Part shown: in pieces, positions 33,790 through 45,500 of the stretch
Layout of the letters: the number at the start of each line of letters is the position of its first letter
Position numbering within the stretch: position 1 is the stretch's first letter
DNA from: Anolis sagrei
Taxonomy: Eukaryota > Chordata > Lepidosauria > Squamata > Anolidae
Assembly: GCF_037176765.1 (NCBI RefSeq)
Contig: NC_090028.1
Span: 24,041,327 to 24,105,326, forward strand
Reading direction: 5' to 3'
Length of the DNA: 64,000 bases
Translations under genes and position numbers: made by a program
The notes under the pieces: generated by a model
The model's database searches: none
The model's input: the letters and a program-made list of their open reading frames with translations, nothing else
Told to the model about the DNA's origin: nothing

Positions 33790-35199
33790 GCAGCAGCAGC
33801 AAAATAACTCAAAAAACAAAGCAATGACATTAACAACACACAGTGACGCAGTATAGAGAAGACATGGTCAACTTGGCCCCTCCACATGTTTTGAACTTCA
33901 ACTCCCACAATTCCTAACAGCCAACCAGCTGTTAGGAATTGTGGGAGTTGAAGTACAAAACACATGGAGGACCTAAGTTTGCCCAGGCCTGCTGTAGATG
34001 CACCCAATGTTATTTGGGCTGGCTTTTCATCTGTACTTCCAAGGTGGTATCCATGGTGCTGAATCTATTTCTTTGAGATGCTTTACCACCTTTGATGACT
34101 CTTCCAAAATACGAGCGAAAGCAAAAGCAGATTTATCATTCGGCTACAAGCCACCGCCTCAAATGGTCCAACATTATGAAGTTGTGATAAAGCCCTGGCT
34201 GATGTCCTGGTCTTTCCCCAAATAGGGTGCTGCTTCTGCCTCTGCAAGGCTTCCAGAGTTGGGGGAGTTCCAAAAGGCCCAAGTGGTTAAAGTCAACCCC
34301 GATGCTCCCCAGAAGAATGCCCGCTTTTTAGCCTTGGAAGTGAGTATCATCTCTTTCTGTTCTCCTGTATATATAGGGGTCCTTCAAGCTGGGCTGTTCC
34401 ATAGAAGCATGGGGTGTCTTTCACAAAGCCAGAGAAGTCAAGGTGGATCCGGACAAACCTCTTGAAGGAATCCGACTGGCTGCTCTCCAGGTAACCAAAC
34501 TGACTCTCCAGAAGTTCTTTTTGTCCATACTTTAGTTGATCTCAGGAGGAGATGTTGATTCTAAGCTGGAATGTATCCAGAAAAGGGCAACTCAAAGGAT
34601 CAAGGGTCTGGAGAACAAGCCCTATGAGGAGTGGCTGAAAGAACTGGGCATGTTTAGCCTGCAGAAGAGAAGGCTGAGAAGAGACATGATGAGGGCCAGG
34701 GATCAAGCAGTGAGGGGAAGTCATAGGGAGGAGGGAGCAGGCTTGTTTTCTGCCACTCTGGAGACCAAGACACAATGGAACAATGGCTTCAAACACAGGA
34801 AAGGAGATTCCACTTAAACATGAGGAAGAACTTCCTGACTGTGAGAGAAAGAACTGTTCAGAAGTGAAACTCTCTCTCTGCCCCAGAGTGTGGTGGAGGC
34901 TCCCTCTTTGGAGGCTTTGAAACAGAGCTTGGATGGCCATCTGTTGGGGGTGCTTTGAATGCAATTTTCCTGTTTCTTTACAGAATGGGGTCGGACTGAA
35001 TGGCCAATGGGGTCTCTTCCAATTCAAGGATTCTGTGATTCTGAATTCTACAATCAATTGCTTGTAGCCCAGTTGTGGTTTTGACTTTTGTGGACTTGAT
35101 TACACTATGTAACATGATTTTTGTTCCTAGGTTATCAATGTCTTCCCGAGTCCCCACTGGGGAGATGGTGGCGGGGTATAAATAATAATAATAATAATA

Positions 35200-35236
<37 letters not shown>

Positions 35237-38200
35237 CTAATTGGTTCTATCATTAAAAACATGGGGAAACAAATATAATAATAATAATAGTAATAACAAT
35301 AATAGATATGATAGTATATATAGTAATAAATATATAATAAGTACTAGCCGTCCCCTGCCACGCGTTGCTGTGGCCCACATGGTGGTTCTGTGTGGGAGGT
35401 TTGGCCCAATTCTATCGTTGGTGGGGTTCAGAATGCTCTTTGACTATAGGTAAACTATAAATCTCAGCAACTACAACTCCCAAATGTCAAGATTCTATTT
35501 TCCCCAAACTCCACCAGTGTTCACATTTGGGCATATTGAGTATTCGTGTAGAGTTTGGTCCAGATCCATCATTGTTTGAGTCCACAGTCACCTTTGGATG
35601 TGGGTGAACTACAACTCCAAAACCAAAGGATACTGCCCACCAAACCCTTCCAGTATTTTCTGTTGGTCATGGGAGAACTGTGTGCCAAGTTTGGTTCAAT
35701 TCCATTGTTGGTGGGGTTCAGAAAGTTCTTTGATTGTAGGTGAACTATAAATCCCAGCAACTACAACTCCCTAATGACAATATCATTTTTTTAGTGAAGG
35801 ACATACATTGGGTTGTTAGGTGTCTTGTGTCCAAATTTGGTGTCAATTCATCCAGTGGTTTTTGAGTTAATCCCACACACGAACATTACATTTTTATTTA
35901 TATAAGATAATAAGTATAATTATAAATATGATAACAACAACAACAACAACAACAACAACAATACTACGTAACATGATTTTTGTTCCTTGGTTATCAATGT
36001 CATGTAATTGGTTCTATCATTTAAAAATATGGGAAAAGTGTATAAAACTGCAAAAAAATTGTTTTTGAGGAACATCATCCTGCTATAGCACATTTTGTGA
36101 TAGTTTTTCAACAACTCTCCCATCATGGAGTCTCAACCAATTCAGCATCATTTGTGTCACAAAACAACAAAGTTTCTGGAGTAGAACAACTACTTTCAAA
36201 GTAAGGACCCCAGAATTAAACAGGAATAAAAGTTTCAAACCAGGACAGAACATTTTTCAGATTTTGTTACATAGTGTTATTCACAGATTTGATTTAAAAC
36301 CCTCTCTCTAGGACTCTCTAGTTCTTCTAGGGTGAGTCTGCAGTCAACTCCCTCCATAAATCTCTAGGTCCTCCAATGCAGTTCTGTGGTCAGCTTCCTG
36401 CAAGTCCCACCTTCTTGTTTCCCTTCTTCTTTCAGGCAAGGAAAACCCTTTTGGTGCCAACGCCACGTTTGCGAAGTGGATTGTTCAACAGGATTGTCCC
36501 TCCTCCTGGAGCAACCAAAGAAATGTTAAGGAAATGTGCCACCTCACAGGTAGAAAGGAAGGATGTGGGTAAAAATATGGAAAATGTGAGGTCCCTTTTA
36601 CTAGATGCGCTCCTGTGCAGTTTTATCATTCTTATGTGCCTTCAAGGCAACTTAGGGTGCACCCACACTGCAAAATTAATACAGTTTGATAACACTCTAA
36701 CTGCATGGCTCAATGCTATGGCACCCTGGGAGTTGTAGTTTGGGGAAGCACTGGCACTCATTGGCAGAGAAGACTAGGGGCCCTTCCACACAGAAAATCC
36801 CACAATAACTGCTTTGAACTGGGTTATTTGAGTCCACACGGTCACATATTCTAGTTCAAAGCAGCTGTGTGGAAGAGGCCTAAGACATTATAAAACTACA
36901 TCTCTCTTGATTCCATAGCATTCGGTCCTGACTCTTAAAGTAGTGCATTGATTCTACAGTGTAGATGCACCCACAGTGCATTTGCAGCTTCCTTTTTTGC
37001 ATGCACATGCATATACATTGCCTGTGCAATTTTTGGTGCAAAAACATTGTGGTTTCCTAAGTGTGAAAAATCTCACAAGGCTTGGCTATTTCCCCACTTT
37101 CTAGATTTGCACAAATAGTATATACCAGGGGTCCTCAAACTAAGGCCCGGGGGCCAGATACGGCCCTCCATGGTTATTTAACCGGCCCTCGCTCAGAATC
37201 AACCTAAGTCTGAAATTACTTGAAAGCACACAACAACAACAACAACAACAAACCTATCTCATCAGCCAAAAGCAGGGCCACACTTCCCATTGAAATACTA
37301 ATAAGTTTATTTTTTTAAAAAATTGTGCTTCATTTTAATTATTGTATTGTTTTTAAGTGCTTTTTGCACTACAAATAAGATATGTGCAGTGTGCAAAGGA
37401 ATTCATTCATTTTTTTTCCAAATTATAATTTGGCCCTCCAACAGTTTGAGAGACTGTGACCTGGCCCTCTGTTTAAAATGTTTGAGGACCCTTGGTATAT
37501 ACTTTGCATATACTACAGGTACAAATCTAGGAAAGGTGAGGAAAGATGCATTAACAAAATCAATAATGTTAATTGATTTGGGATGTGCAAATTCACTCTC
37601 CCGTCGTTCATCCAGCAAGGCTTTGGTGCCATCTAGTGTTGAAATATTTAGAGGGTTTGCATTTTTATAAAGTCAGGTAGGGTTACTTGACTGACAAGCC
37701 ATTTTACAAGCTATGACAACCCTAAGATGAACCTGTCACAGAGTTTTCCTGGCAAAGTTTGCCTTTCTTTGAGGCTGAGAGAGTGCAACTTGCACAGAGG
37801 TTACCACCCAATGGTTTTCCATGGCTGAATCAGGATTTGAACCCTGGTCTCATGGTCGTAGTTTAACCTTTAAACCATGACATCATGCTGAAAGATAATG
37901 TTGTTGTTGATGATGATGATAAATGCCATCAAAGCCAGAACTGAAAAGTCGATGACTGATTCCAAGTGTAAACTCTGCAAGGAAGATGATGGGTCACATC
38001 CTCAGCTGCTGCAAAAGGTTTGCGCAGATGGACTACAAGCAGAGGCACAACACTGTTGCTCAGATGATCCATTGGAAGTTGTGCCACAAACACCATCTGC
38101 CTGTGACAAAGATCTGGTGGGATCACAAGCCTGGAAAAGTTACACAAAATGAACACGTCAAACTACTCTGGGACTTTTGAAATCAGACTGACAGAGTTTT

Positions 38201-39540
38201 AGAGCACAATACTTCCCTGTTTGGAAAAAACCCAAGTATGGATAATTGATGTTGCAATCCCAGGTGACACCAGAATTTACAAGAAGCAGCTGGAAAAGCT
38301 TACACAATACGAGGATTTAAAGACTGAACTGCAAAGACTCTGGCACAAGCCAGTCAAAGTGGTCCCAGTGGTGATCGGCACACTGGGTACAGTGCCTCAA
38401 GACCTTGGCCTGCACTTAAAAAACATTGGTGCTGATAAAATTATCACCTGTCAGTTGCAAAAGGACACCCTAAGGATCTGCATGCATTATTTACCAATAC
38501 ATTACACAGTCCTAGACACTTGAGAAGGGTCCAACATGTGATCGAATACAAATGCCAGCAGAGTGATCTTGTTTGCTGTGTACTAATCTTGTTATGTATC
38601 AAACAACAACAACAATATCTTGCCTGCTTCAAAACACAAAACCATTAAAGGTAAAGGTTTCCCTTGACATTAAGTCTAGTCGTGTCTGACTCTGGGACTG
38701 TGGTGCTCATCTCCATTTTCTATTGTTCTCTGTAGAAACCTCCAGGGTCATGTGGACACTGGCATGACTGCATGGAGTGCCATTACCTTCCTGCAAGACA
38801 ATACATACTGATTTACTCACATTCGCATGTTTTCGAACTGCTAGGTTGGAAGAAGCTGGGCCTAACAGTGGGAGCTCACCCCACTCCCCGGATTTAAACC
38901 GGCAACCTTTCGGTCAGCAAGTTCAGCAGCTCAGTGCTTTAGCCCGCTGCAACACCAGAGGGCTCACAAAACCATTAAAGCACTTATATTAAAAGCCGTA
39001 GGCATAAGTTAAAAACACCCTGAAACCATTTGATGATTGCTTTCTTCTCTCTCTTTTTTCCAGGGAGTCAGGGATTACAGTGTACCCATAGGGCTGGATG
39101 CAAAGGTACAGGTAGACCTGGTGGTTGTTGGATCTGTAGCTGTTTCTGAAAAAGGTATGTGAGTCATCTACACTGTAGAATTAATGCAGTTTGATGCTAC
39201 TTTGACTGCCCTGGCTCATTGCTATGGAATCCTGGGAGTTGTAGTTTGGTGAGGCACCAGCACTCTTTAATAATTTTTTTCCATGTGAGGAGTGACTTGA
39301 GAACATGCAAGTCGCTTCTGGTGTGAGAGTATTGACTGCCTGCAAGGACATTGCCCAGGGGATGTTGCCCGGATGTTAGATGTTTTACCATCCTTGTGGG
39401 AGGCTTCTCTCATATCTGCACATAGGGCGCTGGAGCTGACAGAGGGAGCTCATCCGTGCTCACCAGATTCGAACCTGCAACCTGTCGGTCTTCAGTCCTG
39501 CCGGCACAAGGGTTTAACCCATTGCTCCACTAGGGGCTCC

Positions 39541-39574
<34 letters not shown>

Positions 39575-42500
39575 TTTACTTCTTACCTGCGTCTCCTCAC
39601 GGCTTGAGGCAGGTTACAAAACTGCTAAGACACATAATCAAAATGCATAATCATTTTAAAACACACTGTAGAATACATATATTAAAACATATTTCCATAA
39701 AATGCATATTAAAATACACAAAACCAAAGTTAGATATAGAGTGGAAGTTTAAAATTCATCATTAGAAGGCTGAAGACATTGTAAAACGACAACTCCCATT
39801 ATTCTATTTTAGCATTCTGTTGTTGTTGTTGTTTACCTGCCTCTCCTCCCCACTCAAGGTGGGGTGCAATACCATTAAAATACACATATTAAAAGATGTT
39901 GAGGTTAAAACACATTAATAATAATAATAATAATAAACTTTATTTATGTTCTGCTCTATCTCCCTGAGGGGACTCAGAGCGGGTTACAGGTACATATATG
40001 GCAAACATTCAATGCCATTATACAATTAACAGAGACAGATAGTACATAAAAAGAGGTAAGGCTTCCCTATTTTGATCTCCAGCATCCAGCTGTGCTCAAC
40101 TCAGCCATGGGGAGGTGCTGTTGTTTCATTTTCCACACTGAGGAGCCATTCGTCCATGGACTCCTTTCCTGGTCGGATTTTTGCTAGCATGTTTTTTCAG
40201 GACTCCCAGTGGTGTAGTGGGTTGAACCGCTGAGCTGCTGAACTTGCTGACCAAAAGGTCGGCGGTTCAAATTTGTGGAGCAGGGTGAGCTCCCGATGTT
40301 AGCCCCAGCTTCTGCCAACCTAGCAGTTCAAAAACAGGCAAATGTGAGTAGATCAATAGGTACTGCTCCAGCGGGAAGGTAACGGTACTCCATGCAGTCA
40401 TGCCAGCCACATGACCTTGGAGGTGTCTGTGGACAATGCTGGCTCTTTGGCTTAGAAATGGAAATGAGCACCAACCCCCAGAGTCGGACATGACTGGACT
40501 TAATGTTAGGGGTAAACCTTTGCAACTTACTCCCCACCAAAGCAGTACCTATTTATCTACTTACATTGTTGTTTTTGAACTGCAAGGTGAGCAGAAGCTG
40601 GGCTGACAGCAGGAACTCACCCAAAACTGGACTTGAACGTTCCAGTTGGCAGAATGAAAATCATGTGTAGTTCATGTTTTTACCAATCCACACATTGTCT
40701 TGCAAGATAAAAGATATGCCACGCAGATTATCGATAAAGAATAAAGTGTTTACTCTTTGTTACACAGAGCAACATATCTACAGTCATGTGAACTGTTGCA
40801 TTGACTCAAACAATGTACTTTTAGAGCAGTGGTTCCCAAACTGTGGGTCCCCAGGTGTTTTGGCCTACAACTTCCAGAAATCCCAGCCAGTTTACCAGCT
40901 GTTAGAATTTTTGGGAGTTGAAGGCCAAAACATCTGGGGATCCACAGGTTGAGAACCACTGTTTTATAGAGATTCCAATGGTCATTAGGTGTCCATATGC
41001 AGAATCTTCCTCAAGCAGCTCAGAAGCAGGAAGTAATATCCTAACTTTTCTTGTCAAGCTCCTGAACAAAAAACCAAAACATGTAACTGTTGCCAAAACT
41101 CCCAGGCTCAGCTAGCTTCTGGGTATAGTCTAACCAATCAGCTTAGTTCTTTGCATTTTTCAGTTAACACACTCACCACCTGATTTTTACATTCTTCAAC
41201 AGAATCTTCTATATAATAGGCAGTTTCACCCACTGTGCTAGCCCATGCATAACAATAAAATGTCATTTTTAAAATCCATCCTTTCAAACTGAGTAGGACT
41301 CCTGGAAGGAGTGACGATTATGATAATGTTTTCATTTCTTACATACCCACCTAAAGTTTCAGCGCAGAGTAAAACACACTAGATAAAAACATAACAATAG
41401 ATAGAAACGTACATCCCTTTTACGACACATTGATTAGAAACACAAGGACAGGATCAAAACACCAATAGCATCATCCATAGCTTTAAATATAAATATAAAT
41501 TTTGTTGGTTGAAATGGACTGGGTGTAGGTGTAGTTGTATAGTTTGGTACAACACTAGGGACAGAATTCTCTATACCTGGTGAAACTGCAAATCCCAGGA
41601 CCACATACATTGAAACCATGGGGAGTCAGTGCTACTATTCTATACTATTCTATAGTGTGAAAGGGCTGCTTGTGATCACTTTCCCCTCACTGATCTTGGT
41701 GGGTCTTTGCAGGTTGGCGCATTGGGAAAGGCGAAGGCTATGCTGACATGGAATATGCCATGATGGTCTCCATGGGGGCTGTGAAAGAGGACACGGTGGT
41801 TGTCACAGCTGTTCACGATTGTCAGGTAAGTATTATAACCATATATGACAGATGACCAAATGGCCAGAGTCTGGAAACTATTACTCCCGTTGAGCAGCAG
41901 TTTAGAGCGCTGAGAGAGAGACAATTCATATATATGTATATGTATGTATGTTTGAGGAGCCCCCGGTGGCGCAGTGGGTTAAAGCACTGAGCTGCTGAGC
42001 TTGTTGATCAAAAGGTCGCAGATTCGATTCCGGGGAGCGGCGTGAGCTTCCGCTGTCAGCCCTAGCTTCTGCCAACCTAGCAGTTCGAAAACATGCAAAT
42101 GTGAGTAGATCAATAGGTACCGCTCCGGCGGGAAGGTAACGGCGCTCCATGCAGTCATGCTGGCCACATGACCTTGGAGGTGTCTACGGACAATGCTGGC
42201 TCTTCGGCTTAGAAATGGAGATGAGCACCACACCCCAGAGTCAGACATGACTGGACTTAATGTCAGGGGACTACCTTTACCTTTACTATGTATGTTTATA
42301 TGTATGTGTATATTTGATCCACAAAAGGCTCCTACACTGCTTAATGCAGTGGTTCTCAACCTTCCTAATGCTGCGACCCCTTAATACAGTTCCTCATGTT
42401 GTGGTGGCCCCCAACCATAAAATTATTTTCATTACTACTTCACAACTGTAATTTTGCTACTGTTATGAATCATAATTAAATATCTGATATGCAGGATGTG

Positions 42501-45500
42501 TTTTCATTCACTGGACCAAATTTGGCTCAAAGACTTAATATGCCCAAATTTGAATACTGGTGGGATTTAGGAGGATTGATTCCATCATTTGGGAGTTGTA
42601 GTTGCTGGGATTTATAGTTCAGCTACAATCAAAGAGCATTCTGAACTCCACCAATGATAGAATTGAACCAAACTTGGCACACAGAACTCCCATGACCAAC
42701 AGAAAATACTGGAAAGGTTTGGTGGGCATTGACCTTCAGTTTTGGAGTTGTAGTTCACCTACATCCTGAGAGCACTGTGGACTCAAAACAATGATGGATC
42801 TGGGATTTATAGTTCACCTATAATCAAAGAGCATTCTGAACCCTACCAAGGTTAGAATTGGGCCAAACTTCCCACACAGAACCCCCATGACCAACAGAAA
42901 ATACTGTTTTCTGATGATCTTTGACGACCCCTCTGACACCCCCTCACGACCCATCTAGGGGTCCCGACCCCCAGGTTGAGAAACACTGGCTTAATGCATT
43001 GAGATCAAACTTGACGCATATGCCCTCTATGATCAACTTAAAATGCAAGCGCAGTCTGCAGGAATAATAGATAATGATGGGAGTTGTAGTCCACCCACAT
43101 CTAGAGAGCCATGTGAATCCCACCCACGATGGATCTGGACCAAATTTGGCCCTTCATGACCAACATAAAATACTGGTGGGTCTTCGTAGCAGATAACGGC
43201 AATTGTAGTCCACCTACATCTGGAGAGCCATGTGAATCTCACCCATGATGGATCCGGACCAAACTGGGTACAAATGCCCTTCATGACCATCTTAAAATAC
43301 TGGTGGGAATTGAGAACAGATGATGGGAGTTATGGTCCACCCACATCCAGAGAGCCATATGAATCCCACCCACAATGGATCCGGACCAAACTTGGCCCTT
43401 CATGACCAATTTAAAATACTGGTGGGTCTTCACAGCAGATGATGGGAATTGTTGTCCACCCACATCCAGAGACACTTGTGGATCCCACAAACAACGGATC
43501 CAGACCAAAGTTGGCACAAATGCCATTCATAACCAACGTAAAATATTAGTGGGGGTGCACAGCAGATGACAGGAGTTGTAGTCCACCTACATCTGGAGAG
43601 CCATGTAAATCCACCCACAATGGATCTGGACCAAACTTGGCACAAATGCCCTTCATAACCAACTTAAAATACTGGTGGGAATTGACAACAGGTGATGGGA
43701 GTTGTAGTTCACTCACATCCAGAGAGCCATGTGAATCCCACCCAGGATGGATCCAGACCAAACTTGGTACAAATGCCATTCATAACCAACTTAAAATACT
43801 GGTGGGTCTTCACAACAGATGATGGGAATTCCAGTCCACCTGGTCATGAAGCGCCATGTGAATCCCACCCACAATGGATTCGACTGTTAAGAACTGTGGG
43901 AGTTGAAGTCCAAAACACCTGGAGGGCCCAAATTTGCCCATACCTGGTCCAGAATAAGGGAAGTCATAGATCTATTCTTGACTCACTTGGAATAGTTCTT
44001 TGTCTAGTTCAAGAAGGATATTGGCAAGAGGGAAGGTGTCCAGAGAAGGGCAACTGACATGAGAAACCCACATCATACGGACATGCCTCTTTCTTGCCCT
44101 CCTCGCTGCAGGTGGTGGACATCCCTGAAGCCCTCCTGGCTGACCATGACCTCACCGTGGACTATATCCTGACCCCAACAAGAACTATAAAGACAGGTTG
44201 CAAGCGTCCCAAACCTCAGGGGATCCTATGGCACAAGGTGAGTCACTTTTCCCCCACTGCGGGTCACTTAGGGTGCATCTACACTGTAGAACTAATGCAG
44301 TTCGACACCATTCAAAGTGCTTGATGCTATGGGATATGTCATTTTGCAAGGCCTTTCCTTCTCTGCCACAAGGTGCCAGTGCCTCACCAAGCTACAATTC
44401 CAAGGATCCCATCTTATTGCACTAAAATATAGAACATTCCCCAGCTGCTGATGGGAGGATTCTGGGAAGCGTCATCCAAAAGTAATTTCTCTAAGTGGTG
44501 GGTCATGATAACGGCTTTAAATACACACATGTTTCAAATCTATTTTTAAAATTGTGTGTCTAATAAATCAGGGAGACAACGTTTTGCAGAATTCTGGATG
44601 GAGATTCAGACTATCTGGGTTTGAATCCCCATTCAGCCAAGGAAATACAGGGTTGTTGTGAGTTTTCTGGACTGTATTTTATTTATTTATTTATTTATTT
44701 TTATTTAAAACTTTTGTAGCCCGATCTTCTCTACCTCTGTAGAGGGACTCAGACCAGCTAACAGCAAGGATTCAATGCTAACAATACAATCTAAAACATC
44801 GTACATCAACAATAAATTAAAATACATATAGATTAAAATACATAAAAGCCAGTTCGTCAAGATAAAATCAAGCCCCACTCAATCCGCATATGTGGTCGAT
44901 AACTTTAGTCAATTGCCAGTCTCCGCCATCATTCTTGGAATGCCTCGTTCCATAGCTTCCTGAAGGTCAGGAGGGAGGGGTCAGATCTGATCTCAATTGG
45001 GAGAGGGTTCCATAGCCAGGGGACCACCACAGAAAAGGCCCCGTCTCTCGTCCCCACCAGATGTGATTGTGAGGGTGGTGGGACTGAGAGCAGGGCCCCT
45101 CCGGAAGATCTTAACAGCCTTGATGGTTCATAGGGGAGAATACGTTCAGATAGGTAAACTGGGCCGGAACCGTATAGGGTTTTGTAGGTTAAAACCAGCA
45201 CTTTGAATTGTGCTTGGAAGCTGATGGATAGCCAGTGGAATTGGCATAACAAAGGAGTTGTATGTTCCCTGTATGTTGCTCCAGTGAGCAACCTGGCTGC
45301 CAATCGTTGGACTAGTTGAAGCTTCCAGGCAGTCTTCAAAGGCAGCCCCATGTAGAGTGTGTTACAGTAGTCTATTCAGGATGTAACAAGAGCATGGACC
45401 ACCGTGGCCAAGTCAGACTTCTCAAGGAACAGGCTCAGCTGGTGCACAAGTTTTAATTGTGCAAAAGCTCTCCCGGCTACTGCCGAGACCTGGGGCTGCA

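Noticed and set aside
34340-34376. Ordinary ultra-short intron joining exons 3a and 3b
   Set aside because: 37 nt is below any normal vertebrate intron. Joining both would also duplicate the same structural segment, so mutual exclusion fits better.
41954-42030. Possible tRNA gene (A- and B-box-like sequences)
   Set aside because: It is the tRNA-derived head of a Sauria SINE with body, tail and target duplication; no cloverleaf integrity. The same holds for SINE heads at 7409, 18856 and 40205.
43070-43885. CRISPR-like regular repeats
   Set aside because: Units of about 120 bp with no short conserved repeat/unique spacer pattern, in a vertebrate intron. It is a minisatellite.
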